NCBI GenBank assembly: GCA_963772935.1
Contig: CAVYZK010000009.1
Span: 372,001-436,000 of the forward strand
From: JANNNF01 sp963772935
GTDB taxonomy: Bacteria; Pseudomonadota; Alphaproteobacteria; Rhodobacterales; Rhodobacteraceae
Direction: 5' to 3'
Length of the DNA: 64,000 nucleotides
Position numbers and translations under genes: made by a program. Numbering within the stretch: the stretch's first letter is position 1; every line of letters starts with the position of its first letter. Of this stretch, positions 26,625 to 34,976 are shown piece by piece. The notes under the pieces were generated by a model. It was not told the DNA's origin. It made no database searches and was given only the letters and a program-made list of their open reading frames with translations.

Positions 26625-27704
26625 ATGACTATGGCTGCGGCAAACCTGCTGGACCTGAAGGACAAGCGCGAGATGGACAAGTCGAAGGCGTTGGAAAGCG
26701 CACTGGCACAGATTGAGCGGCAGTTTGGCAAGGGCTCGATCATGAAGCTGGGCAACAACAGCCCGGCGATGGATATCGAGTCCACCTCGACCGGATCGCT
26801 GGGTCTGGACATTGCGCTCGGCATCGGCGGCTTGCCGCAGGGCCGGATTATTGAGATTTTTGGGCCAGAAAGCTCGGGCAAGACCACCCTGACGCTGCAT
26901 GTGGTGGCCGAGGCGCAGAAAAAAGGCGGCGTTTGCGCCTTTGTCGATGCGGAACATGCGCTTGACCCGCAATATGCCAAGAAACTGGGCGTCAATCTGG
27001 ATGAGCTGCTGATCAGTCAGCCGGACACCGGCGAGCAGGCGCTGGAGATTGTCGATACGCTGGTGCGCTCGGGTGCGGTTAGCCTGATCGTGGTCGATTC
27101 GGTGGCGGCGTTGGTGCCGAAATCGGAAATCGAAGGCGATATGGGTGACATGCAGATGGGCAGCCAGGCCCGCCTGATGAGCCAGGCCATGCGCAAACTG
27201 ACCGCCAGCATTGGCCGCAGCAACTGCATGGTGATCTTCATCAACCAGATCCGCATGAAAATCGGCGTGATGTTCGGCAGCCCGGAAACCACCACTGGCG
27301 GCAATGCGCTGAAATTCTACGCCTCCGTGCGTCTGGATATCCGCCGCACGGGCGCGATCAAGGACCGTGACGAAGTGGTTGGCAACGCGACCCGCGTGAA
27401 AGTGGTGAAGAACAAGGTGGCCCCGCCCTTCAAGGAGGTGGAGTTCGACATCATGTACGGCGAGGGGATTTCCAAGGTTGGCGAGTTGGTCGATATCGGC
27501 GTGAAGGCGGGCGTCGTGGAAAAGTCGGGAAGCTGGTATTCCTACGGCGACGAACGCATCGGGCAGGGGCGTGAGAATGCGAAAGCCTTCCTCAAGCAGA
27601 ACCCGGGGGTTGCGATGGCGATCGAGGACAAGATCCGCGCGGCCAACGGGCTTGATTTCACCATGACCGACAAACCCGATCCCGAAGACATGCTGGACGA
27701 ATAG
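26625..27704 (+). CDS. recA: Recombinase A
   Basis: 359-residue RecA, the strand-exchange ATPase and LexA co-protease. Walker A reads GPESSGKTT, Walker B LIVVDSVAALVP, and the L2 loop region FINQIRMKIGVMFGSPETTT is present, followed by the C-terminal GENAKAFLKQNPG-like domain (here RENAKAFLKQNPG) and the usual acidic tail DPEDMLDE. ATG 26625 gives MTMAAANLL; ATG 26631 is possible. Controlled by the GAAC-N7-GAAC box upstream and ended by a strong terminator. Confidence 0.97.
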   Translation: MTMAAANLLDLKDKREMDKSKALESALAQIERQFGKGSIMKLGNNSPAMDIESTSTGSLGLDIALGIGGLPQGRIIEIFGPESSGKTTLTLHVVAEAQKKGGVCAFVDAEHALDPQYAKKLGVNLDELLISQPDTGEQALEIVDTLVRSGAVSLIVVDSVAALVPKSEIEGDMGDMQMGSQARLMSQAMRKLTASIGRSNCMVIFINQIRMKIGVMFGSPETTTGGNALKFYASVRLDIRRTGAIKDRDEVVGNATRVKVVKNKVAPPFKEVEFDIMYGEGISKVGELVDIGVKAGVVEKSGSWYSYGDERIGQGRENAKAFLKQNPGVAMAIEDKIRAANGLDFTMTDKPDPEDMLDE

Positions 27705-27725
27705 GCCCGCGACATCATGAAAACC

Positions 27726-27755
27726 AAAGGCCGGGGGCAAAACCCCCGGCCTTTT
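27726..27755 (+). terminator. Rho-independent terminator after recA
   Basis: AAAGGCCGGGGG (27726-27737) pairs perfectly with CCCCCGGCCTTT (27743-27754) around CAAAA and runs into TTTT. It isolates recA from alaS. Confidence 0.9.
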
Positions 27756-27848
27756 GCCATTCCGGCGCGCGCGCCCATGGACAGGCCAAGCCAGCACGGC
27801 TAAACGAAGCACAAAGCCGTAATTTCCCTTTGAGAGGGCCTGCATCCC

Positions 27849-30503
27849 ATGGCGTCGCTGAACGATATCCGCTCGACTTTTCTCGATTTTTTTGCGCGCA
27901 ACGGTCACAAGGTGGTGGACAGCTCACCGCTGGTTCCCCGCAATGATCCGACGCTGATGTTTGCAAACTCGGGCATGGTGCAGTTCAAGAACTGTTTCAC
28001 CGGGGTTGAGACCCGCGATTATGTGCGCGCGACCACGGCGCAGAAATGCGTGAGGGCGGGCGGCAAGCACAATGATCTGGACAACGTGGGCTACACCGCG
28101 CGCCACCATACGTTCTTTGAGATGCTGGGAAATTTCAGCTTTGGCGACTATTTCAAGGCCGAGGCGATCGGGTTTTCATGGGAATTGCTGACCCGCGATT
28201 TCGGCATCGACAAGGACAAGCTCTGTGTCACCGTCTACCACACCGATGACGAGGCCGCAGACCTTTGGAAAAAGATTGCGGGTCTGCCGGATCATCGGAT
28301 CATCCGCATCCCGACCGATGACAATTTCTGGCGCATGGGGCCGACCGGGCCCTGTGGTCCCTGCACCGAGATTTTCTATGACCACGGCGACCATATCCCC
28401 GGCGGCCCGCCCGGCAGCCCGGATGAGGATGGCGACCGCTTTATTGAAATCTGGAACAACGTGTTCATGCAGAATGAACAGTTCGCCGATGGCACCATGC
28501 GCCCGCTGGAGATGCAGAGCATCGACACCGGCATGGGGCTGGAGCGGATCGGCGCGCTGTTGCAGGGCAAGCACGACAATTACGACACCGACCTGATGCG
28601 CAGCCTGATCGAAGCATCTGCCCATGCCACCAGCACCGACCCCGATGGCCCCGGCAAGACCCATCACCGCGTGATCGCCGACCATCTGCGCTCCACCAGT
28701 TTTCTGATCGCCGACGGGGTGATGCCCAGCAATGAAGGCCGCGGCTATGTGCTGCGCCGGATCATGCGGCGCGCGATGCGGCATGCGCATATGCTGGGCT
28801 CGGCGGACCCGGTGATGCACCGTCTGGTCCCGGCATTGGTGCGGCAGATGGGGGCGGCTTACCCCGAATTGCAGCGCGGTCAGGCGATGATCGAAGAAAC
28901 CCTGCGACTGGAGGAAACCCGCTTCAAGCAGACGCTGGACCGGGGCTTGCGTCTGCTGGATGACGAGTTGACCCGCATTCCCGAAGGCGGCGATCTGCCG
29001 GGGGCGGCAGCGTTCAAGCTCTATGACACCTACGGCTTCCCGCTGGACCTGACGCAGGATGCGCTGCGCGAAAAGGGCCGGGCCGTGGATGTGGCTGGCT
29101 TTGATGCCGCGATGGCCGAGCAGAAGACAAAGGCCCGCGCGGCTTGGGCCGGGACGGGTGAGGCGTCGGACGGCGCGGTCTGGTTCGGGCTGGCCGAGGC
29201 GGATGGCGTGACCGAGTTTCTGGGCTATGACACCGAGGTGGCCGAGGGCGTGGTGACCGCACTGGTGCGCGACGGCGTGGTGATTGGCGCGGCCGATGCC
29301 GGTTCAACTGTGCAGATCGTGGTCAGCCAGACGCCGTTCTATGCCGAAAGTGGCGGTCAGGTCGGCGATATGGGTGTGTTGCGGACGGATACCGGCGTTG
29401 CCGATATCACCGATACCCGCAAGGCGGCAGGCGTGGTGCAGCACATCGCAACCGTGCGCGAGGGGCAGATTCTGAAAGGGCAGGCGGCTCGGCTGGAGGT
29501 CGATCACACCCGCCGTGGCCAGATCCGCGCCAACCATTCCGCAACACACCTGCTGCACGAGGCCCTGCGCCGCGCCCTTGGTGAGCATGTCGCACAGCGC
29601 GGCAGCCTGAACGCGGCGGATCGTCTGCGCTTTGACTTCAGCCACAACCACGCGATGTCGCCTGCCGAGATCACGCGGGTCGAGGCCGAAGTGAACGAAT
29701 ATATCCGCCAGAACACGCTTGTCGAAACCCGCATCATGACGCCCGACGATGCCCGCGCCTTGGGGGCGCAGGCCTTGTTTGGTGAGAAGTATGGCGATGA
29801 AGTGCGGGTCGTTTCGATGGGCACGCTGGACGGGTCGGGCAAGGGCGCGGACCGGCAGACCTATTCGCTGGAATTGTGCGGCGGCACGCATGTGGGCCGT
29901 ACCGGCGATATCGGGGCCTTTGTGCTGGTTGCGGATTCGGCGTCGTCATCGGGCGTGCGGCGGATTGAGGGGCTGACGGGGCAGGCGGCGCTGGACTATC
30001 TGCTGGTGCAGGACAAGCGATTGGCCGATGCGGCGACGGCGCTGAAAACCCATCCGGGCGATGTGCTGGACCGGGTCAAGGCTCTGCTGGAGGAGCGTCG
30101 GGCCTTGGCAAACGAGGTGGCGCAACTACGCCGCGAGGTGGCCATGGGCGGCAAGGGAACAGCGCCAGAGGCCAAGGATATCAACGGGATACCGTTCCTT
30201 GCGCAGGTGCTGACAGGGGTGTCGGGCAAGGATTTGCCCAGCCTGATTGATGAGATGAAGGCCCGGCTCGGGTCGGGCGCTGTGCTGCTGATCGCCGATA
30301 CCGGGGCCAAGCCTGCGGTCGCGGCGGGCGTCACGGCAGACCTGACGGGCCGGGTGTCGGCGGTGGCTTTGGTCAAGGCGGCGGCCGAAGCCATGGGCGG
30401 CAAGGGCGGCGGCGGGCGGCCAGACATGGCACAGGCGGGCGGTGCGGATATTTCGCTGGCAGATGCAGCAATCAAGGCGGCGGAAGCCGTGATGGGGGCA
30501 TAG
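27849..30503 (+). CDS. alaS: Alanyl-tRNA synthetase
   Basis: 884-residue full-length synthetase. The class II catalytic core begins MASLNDIRSTFLDFFARNGH and holds the motif 2 region TTAQKCVRAGGKHNDLDNVG. The editing domain has the zinc-binding pairs HSATH (NHSATHLLHEAL) and CGGTH (ELCGGTHVGRTGD). The C-terminal oligomerisation and C-Ala domain ends GGGGRPDMAQAGG. It charges tRNA-Ala and clears Ser and Gly mischarging. The stop is immediately followed by the DUF1330 start. Confidence 0.97.
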   Translation: MASLNDIRSTFLDFFARNGHKVVDSSPLVPRNDPTLMFANSGMVQFKNCFTGVETRDYVRATTAQKCVRAGGKHNDLDNVGYTARHHTFFEMLGNFSFGDYFKAEAIGFSWELLTRDFGIDKDKLCVTVYHTDDEAADLWKKIAGLPDHRIIRIPTDDNFWRMGPTGPCGPCTEIFYDHGDHIPGGPPGSPDEDGDRFIEIWNNVFMQNEQFADGTMRPLEMQSIDTGMGLERIGALLQGKHDNYDTDLMRSLIEASAHATSTDPDGPGKTHHRVIADHLRSTSFLIADGVMPSNEGRGYVLRRIMRRAMRHAHMLGSADPVMHRLVPALVRQMGAAYPELQRGQAMIEETLRLEETRFKQTLDRGLRLLDDELTRIPEGGDLPGAAAFKLYDTYGFPLDLTQDALREKGRAVDVAGFDAAMAEQKTKARAAWAGTGEASDGAVWFGLAEADGVTEFLGYDTEVAEGVVTALVRDGVVIGAADAGSTVQIVVSQTPFYAESGGQVGDMGVLRTDTGVADITDTRKAAGVVQHIATVREGQILKGQAARLEVDHTRRGQIRANHSATHLLHEALRRALGEHVAQRGSLNAADRLRFDFSHNHAMSPAEITRVEAEVNEYIRQNTLVETRIMTPDDARALGAQALFGEKYGDEVRVVSMGTLDGSGKGADRQTYSLELCGGTHVGRTGDIGAFVLVADSASSSGVRRIEGLTGQAALDYLLVQDKRLADAATALKTHPGDVLDRVKALLEERRALANEVAQLRREVAMGGKGTAPEAKDINGIPFLAQVLTGVSGKDLPSLIDEMKARLGSGAVLLIADTGAKPAVAAGVTADLTGRVSAVALVKAAAEAMGGKGGGGRPDMAQAGGADISLADAAIKAAEAVMGA

Positions 30504-30797
30504 ATGCCGACTGCTTTGTGGATTGCTCATGTGCATGTGACGGATGCCGAGGCGTACGGGCGCTATGCGGCCGGGGCCGGCCCCGCGATTGCGGCACATG
30601 GCGGCGTGTTTCTGGCGCGCGGCGGGCGCTACGTGCAACTGGAAGGCAACGACCGCGCCCGCAACGTGGTGGCGCGGTTCCCGAGCCTTGAGGCGGCGGT
30701 GGAGTGCTACAACAGCCCCGCCTACCAAGCCGCTTTGGCCCATGCCAAGGGGGCCTCGGTGCGCGATCTGATGGTGGTCGAGGAGGTCGGCGACTGA
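30504..30797 (+). CDS. DUF1330 domain protein
   Basis: 97-residue ferredoxin-like alpha/beta-barrel monomer of the DUF1330 family: ALWIAHVHVTDAEAYGRYAA, then FLARGGRYVQLEG, then FPSLEAAVECYNSPAYQAAL. The ATG directly abuts the alaS stop (TAGATG), so it is co-transcribed and probably translationally coupled. Biochemical role unknown. Confidence 0.85.
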   Translation: MPTALWIAHVHVTDAEAYGRYAAGAGPAIAAHGGVFLARGGRYVQLEGNDRARNVVARFPSLEAAVECYNSPAYQAALAHAKGASVRDLMVVEEVGD

Positions 30798-30902
30798 TCG
30801 CTTTCGCGTTAATTTCCCCGCGCAAGCCCCGGATTTCATGCTAGGGTTACAAAAAAGAAACGTCCGGGGCCGAGCAATGTTTGATACAAAAGGGGCACGC
30901 TG

Positions 30903-31697
30903 ATGTGCCGGTGGGCTGCCTACATCGGTGCGCCGATTTTCCTTGAGGAAATCATCAGCCGCCCCGGCCATTCGCTGATCCATCAAAGCCATTGCGCCAC
31001 GCAATGCCACACGGCGACCAATGCCGATGGGTTTGGGCTGGCATGGTATGGTGACCGGGCGGAACCTGGCCTCTACCGCGATGTAATGCCGGCGTGGTCC
31101 GACCCCAATCTGCGCAGCCTGACGGCGCAGGTGAAGTCGGGCCTGTTTATGGCGCATGTGCGCGCCAGCACCGGCACCGCGACCAGCCGCAACAACTGTC
31201 ATCCCTTCACCGTGGGCCGCTGGTCCTTCATGCACAACGGGCAGGTCGGCGGCTATGACGCGTTCCGCCGCGATGCCGACATGATGATCCCGGACCATCT
31301 GTACCCACACCGCAAGGGTGCCACGGACAGCGAGGCGCTGTTTCTGGCCGCCTTGGCAGAAGGGTTGGAGGAGGATCCCAAGGGCGCAATGGAACGCGCG
31401 GCGGCACGGTTCATCACCCTTGCCCGCGCCAAGGGGGCGCTGCCCTATCTGCGGCTGACGGGGGCACTGTCGGATGGCAAGCGCCTCTATGCCATGCGCT
31501 ATGCGACCGACGACAAGGCCCCGACCCTGTATCACCGCTGGTCAGACACGCGGGGCGGGCGGGCGGTAGTATCCGAACCGCTGGAGACGGATGAGGCCGA
31601 TTGGCAGGAACTGCCCGCCAATTCGTTCTGCACGTTTGAGGGGGCGACAGCACGGGTCGAGGATTTCCACCCGTGCCGTCTGGCGATTGCTGCTTAA
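30903..31697 (+). CDS. Class II glutamine amidotransferase (YafJ/EgtC-like)
   Basis: 264-residue N-terminal-nucleophile hydrolase. Cys2 right after the initiator Met (MCRWAAYIGAPIFLEEI) is the nucleophile; NADGFGLAWYG, AHVRASTGTATSRNNCHPF and WSFMHNGQVGGY complete the glutamine pocket. Stand-alone, without synthase or egt genes nearby, so it is likely the generic YafJ type rather than ergothioneine-specific. Its 3' end overlaps the convergent RidA gene by 4 bases. Confidence 0.88.
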   Translation: MCRWAAYIGAPIFLEEIISRPGHSLIHQSHCATQCHTATNADGFGLAWYGDRAEPGLYRDVMPAWSDPNLRSLTAQVKSGLFMAHVRASTGTATSRNNCHPFTVGRWSFMHNGQVGGYDAFRRDADMMIPDHLYPHRKGATDSEALFLAALAEGLEEDPKGAMERAAARFITLARAKGALPYLRLTGALSDGKRLYAMRYATDDKAPTLYHRWSDTRGGRAVVSEPLETDEADWQELPANSFCTFEGATARVEDFHPCRLAIAA

Positions 31698-32047
31698 TTC
31701 AACGCAGCCGTCACGATCACTTCGACCAGATACTCTGGTGTCGCCAGCTTCGCCTCACCCGTCGCGCGTGCAGGTGTATGCCCGGCGGGCACCCAGGCAT
31801 CCCAGACGCCGTTCATCTGCGCAAATGTTGCCATATCTGCCAGCCAGATTTGCGCACTCAGGATACGGGTCTTGTCGGTGCCAGCCTCGGCCAGAATGCG
31901 GTCCACTTCGGCCAGACAATCGCGGGTCTGATCGGCAACCGACGCGCCCGGCGTGCCGACCTGACCCGCCACCCAGACGATGCCATTATAGCAAACCGCC
32001 TCAGACATCCGCGCGCCCACGCCGATACGTTTGATATCATTGTTCAT
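31694..32047 (-). CDS. RidA-family enamine/imine deaminase
   Basis: 117-residue YjgF/RidA protein. Typical segments are VCYNGIVWVAGQVGTPG, DQTRDCLAEVDRILAEAGTD and the C-terminal PEYLVEVIVTAA. The canonical arginine that anchors the substrate carboxylate would sit near PAGHTPARATGEA. It hydrolyses reactive enamines from PLP enzymes. Stand-alone; possibly a RidA paralogue of unknown specificity. Confidence 0.88.
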   Translation of the reverse strand: MNNDIKRIGVGARMSEAVCYNGIVWVAGQVGTPGASVADQTRDCLAEVDRILAEAGTDKTRILSAQIWLADMATFAQMNGVWDAWVPAGHTPARATGEAKLATPEYLVEVIVTAALN

Positions 32048-32108
32048 TTGAAAACCCCTGTTCTGCCATGATGCCGCTTGCTAACGCATCTGGCACAGAA
32101 GGGAAAGA

Positions 32109-32182
32109 TGGAGCGGGTGAAGGGAATCGAACCCTCGTATTCAGCTTGGGAAGCTGCTGCTCTGCCATTGAGCTACACCCGC
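32109..32182 (-). tRNA. tRNA-Gly (CCC)
   Basis: Read on the minus strand it starts GCGGGTGTAGCTCAATGGCA, with acceptor stem GCGGGTG/CACCCGC, anticodon loop TTCCCAA (anticodon CCC), T-loop GGTTCGATTCC and an encoded CCA. The first anticodon-stem pair looks mismatched (G-A), otherwise standard. Confidence 0.93.
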
Positions 32183-32256
32183 GTGACCCCGGAATTAAGC
32201 CATGCGGCAGGGCGCGTCAACCCCGCGATACCGGATGATGGACGGCACAGAATGAC

Positions 32257-32290
32257 AAAAGCCTTCGATCCGTAAGGACCGAAGGCTTCC
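32257..32290 (-). terminator. Terminator for the leftward fasciclin transcript
   Basis: AAGCCTTCG (32259-32267) pairs with CGAAGGCTT (32280-32288). Read leftward it ends in TTTT, fitting termination of the minus-strand transcript. Confidence 0.7.
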
Positions 32291-32322
32291 GCGCGTCACC
32301 TGCCCGTGGGGACTTAAAAGCA

Positions 32323-32386
32323 GGTTTCGACACCTTCGATGCAACGGGCAAGGGCCAGTGACAGCCGTTGCCCATGCATCGAAACC
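32323..32386. repeat. Long imperfect inverted repeat after the fasciclin gene
   Basis: GGTTTCGA (32323-32330) pairs with TCGAAACC (32379-32386), and an inner CGATGCA...GGGCAA pairs imperfectly with TTGCCC...TGCATCG. It starts three bases after the fasciclin stop and may protect the mRNA 3' end. Confidence 0.5.
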
Positions 32387-32388
32387 GG

Positions 32389-32931
32389 TTACATCTTGGG
32401 CAGCATCACCGTGTCGATGACGTGGATCACACCGTTGGACTGCACAACATCGGCGATGGTGACGGTGGCCACATTGCCCATCTCGTCGGTCAGCATCATC
32501 TTGCCGCCGTCATAGGTGGCCTGCAGGGTGCAGCCGCCAAGGGTCGGCACCGGGTGCTTGCCGCCGTCTGCGGTGATCATGCCTTCCAGTGCTTCAGCCA
32601 TCACGGCCTTGCCGACCACATGGCAGGTCAGGATCTTGGTCAGCATTTCCTTGTTTTCCGGCTTCAGCAGGGTTTCCACAGTGCCTGCGGGCAGCTTGGC
32701 GAAGGCGTCATTGGTGGGCGCGAACACGGTGAACGGGCCAGCACCAGCCAGCGTGTCAACCAGACCAGCAGCGGTCACAGCAGCCACCAGCGTGGTGTGA
32801 TCTGCCGAATTCACAGCGTTTTCAACGATGTTCTTGGTTTCCAGCATCGGCGCGCCGCCAACATCGGGGTTCGCGGCAAGTGCGGCCACGGTGGACAGGG
32901 CAAGAAAAGCGGTTGCGAGACGGAATTTCAT
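32389..32931 (-). CDS. Secreted fasciclin (FAS1) domain protein
   Basis: 180-residue exported protein. A Sec signal (MKFRLATAFLALSTVAALAA) precedes one FAS1 domain with box H1 GPFTVFAPTNDAFAKLP and box H2 NGVIHVIDTVMLPK. Fasciclin domains mediate adhesion or protein contacts in the envelope. The gene lies directly after an ECF sigma/RskA-type anti-sigma pair in the same direction, 105 bases from the anti-sigma stop, so it is a likely target or co-transcribed member. Two cysteines (in LTCHVVG and GGCTLQA) could form a disulfide in the periplasm. Confidence 0.92.
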   Translation of the reverse strand: MKFRLATAFLALSTVAALAANPDVGGAPMLETKNIVENAVNSADHTTLVAAVTAAGLVDTLAGAGPFTVFAPTNDAFAKLPAGTVETLLKPENKEMLTKILTCHVVGKAVMAEALEGMITADGGKHPVPTLGGCTLQATYDGGKMMLTDEMGNVATVTIADVVQSNGVIHVIDTVMLPKM

Positions 32932-33036
32932 TTGGCAGCTCCCTTAAAGGTCAGGCGGGATTGTCCCGCCTTCGTGGAAGCTACGGTCGCATCCGGGGCA
33001 AAGTTTCAGAGGCCCCGGATGCTCGCGGTTTCGTGA

Positions 33037-33699
33037 TCAGGTATCAGAGGCCACCGGAATTTCGGCGGTCATGATGACAGGGCCGGTCGGACCTGCCGCA
33101 GGCGAGCCGCCCGCAGGTTCAACCGACACCGCCAGAACCCAGCCCGCAGGCGGGGCAGGGTAGGGCACCGACAGCGACGCATCGGCCAGCAGGCCCAAGG
33201 ATACAGGGGCCGCATCGGGTGCGATGATCCACAATTCATGCACTTCGCCTGCAGGGGCAGCACTGCCCGCAACGCGGGTCACCACCATCTGGTCATCGGC
33301 AAAGCGCGCTTCATAGACCAAGGCGGAATCGGCTGTGGTCAAGGTTGCGACCTGCACAGGGCCAGACACCGGTTGTGCCACATAAACCGCAAGCGCCAAG
33401 GCCGCAGCCAACCCGACGCCGCCAAAGAGACGCATCCAGCCGAAGCCAGCCTTGGCAGGTTTCGCCGCCACCGGGAACAACCGCGCTTCGATGGCGGGCA
33501 GCAGGTTTTGTACCGGCACCTCGGCATAGTCATCATTCAACCCGGACAGCCGGTTTTCCCAGGCTTGGATCAGTGTCGCAAAGACGGCATCGCGTTTGGC
33601 ACGGGTTTCCGCCGCAATCCGGTCTGTCAATGCCAGCACGCCCAGCACATATTCGGCGGCCAGCGCATCATCGTCGGGCAGGAAGGTTGTGTCGGTCAT
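33037..33699 (-). CDS. RskA-type anti-sigma factor
   Basis: 220-residue single-pass membrane protein. The cytoplasmic N-terminal anti-sigma part reads MTDTTFLPDDDALAAEYVLG, followed by an Arg-rich helix. One TM helix lies at about residues 95-115 (MRLFGGVGLAAALALAVYVA), then a periplasmic domain of the anti-sigma-K type (ELWIIAPDAAPVSLGLL). Start 33699 overlaps the sigma gene stop by 4 bases (ATGA). It would hold the ECF sigma factor at the membrane until proteolysis or a redox signal releases it. Confidence 0.88.
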   Translation of the reverse strand: MTDTTFLPDDDALAAEYVLGVLALTDRIAAETRAKRDAVFATLIQAWENRLSGLNDDYAEVPVQNLLPAIEARLFPVAAKPAKAGFGWMRLFGGVGLAAALALAVYVAQPVSGPVQVATLTTADSALVYEARFADDQMVVTRVAGSAAPAGEVHELWIIAPDAAPVSLGLLADASLSVPYPAPPAGWVLAVSVEPAGGSPAAGPTGPVIMTAEIPVASDT

Positions 33700-34250
33700 T
33701 TGTCCATACACTCCTTCAATCTGAGCAAGCTGCGCCGCAGCCAGGTGCGCATCGTGTTCAGCGGCACATTGTGGCGGGCAGCAAGGTCGATGTAGCTCAG
33801 TCCGGTCAGATACGCGCCGCGCACGGCATCGGCGCGGTCAGGTTCCAGCGTGTCAAAACATTCCGTTACGCGTCGCGCCTCGCCACTGGCGATCAGCCGG
33901 GTTTCGGCGCGGGGGGCAGTGTCCACCACCGCCTCCATCGCGGCATCGTCGGATGTGGTCATCTGGCGCTGACGGATACGGTCGATGGCAAGGTTGCGCG
34001 CAATGGCAATCAGCCAAGTCATGCCGCGCCCCTTGCTGGCATCAAACCGTCCGGCGCGAAGCCAAACCCGAGTGTAAACTTCCTGCAAGGCATCCTCCGC
34101 TTCTGCGCGTTCCTGCAAGATACGCAAGAGAACGCCCATAAGTTTCGCGGAAGTGTTACGATAGATATCAGCAAAAGCCGCGCGGTCCTGCGAGGCCACG
34201 CGCGATAGCAGATCAGCGATTGGATCGTGGGTCATATCATCTAGAGCCAT
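33696..34250 (-). CDS. ECF sigma factor (SigK-like)
   Basis: 184-residue RNA polymerase sigma factor. Region 2 reads DIYRNTSAKLMGVLLRILQE then AEDALQEVYTRVWLRAGRFD and GMTWLIAIARNLAIDRIR; region 4 is GAYLTGLSYIDLAARHNVPL then NTMRTWLRRSLLRLKECM. Followed by its anti-sigma gene in the same operon. The adjacent RskA-like protein and fasciclin gene recall the mycobacterial SigK-RskA-MPT70/83 system. Confidence 0.9.
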   Translation of the reverse strand: MALDDMTHDPIADLLSRVASQDRAAFADIYRNTSAKLMGVLLRILQERAEAEDALQEVYTRVWLRAGRFDASKGRGMTWLIAIARNLAIDRIRQRQMTTSDDAAMEAVVDTAPRAETRLIASGEARRVTECFDTLEPDRADAVRGAYLTGLSYIDLAARHNVPLNTMRTWLRRSLLRLKECMDK

Positions 34251-34397
34251 GGCGTAGTTATAGCGTGGAATTCGGCGCTGTCATCCCCGGAGTTGAACGC
34301 GCATTTGCAAAATGATTGGCATTGTTGGCCTTTTGTTACCAGGCAAGTGAACCGCAACATACTGAATTACTGTTGATTATCGGCAGGCGCTGAGGAG

Positions 34398-34970
34398 TTG
34401 GTTTTGTCAGCACCGATTGTTCTTGGTCCGCCTGTTGCTGTGGTCAGCAACCCGCCCGATATCCTTGACTATGTTTTACTTGCCGGTCTGCAAAGCGGCC
34501 TGATGGCAGGCTGTCCCATTGAGCGAGCCTCCGTCGGCGTACCTGCTCCCTTTGTCAGTATTTCCCTTCTGGACCCATGCCCGACCAGTTCGTGCCCTAT
34601 CTGGAACCCGCCTGTCCGCCATCACCCTGATCGGCACGGATGCCGGGGATAGTTGGGTTGGTACTGCCTTTGGCGACCAGTTGTTCAGCGATACCGGCAA
34701 TGACAGCATTTACGCTGCGGGAGGCAATGACCTGATCAATGTCGGTGCGGGCAATGACACTTTGCGCGGCGACGGCGGCAAAGACACCCTAGTGGGCGGC
34801 AGCGGGTTGGACTGGATGATCTGCGCGCCTTCGGCTTTGCGTCATTGAATGCGGCCAAGGCCCATTTTACCCAAACCACGGACGGAGCCTTGTTCACCTT
34901 CGGCAAGGCGCAGTTTCTGATCCATGATCTGAACGCCGCGATGTTGACACAAGGTGACGTGGTACTTTAG
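34398..34970 (+). pseudogene. RTX calcium-binding protein remnant
   Basis: A degraded fragment with RTX nonapeptides in one frame (FGDQLFSDTGNDSIYAAGGN, then AGNDTLRGDGGKDTLVGGSG). It then shifts by one missing base near 34812 into DDLRAFGFASLNAAKAHFTQ and ends LNAAMLTQGDVVL. The upstream frame (SAPIVLGPPVAVVSNPPDIL) does not connect cleanly to the repeats, so at least one more lesion is likely. No secretion genes flank it. It resembles the C-terminal part of type I secreted proteins. Confidence 0.55.
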
Positions 34971-34976
34971 ACCCCG

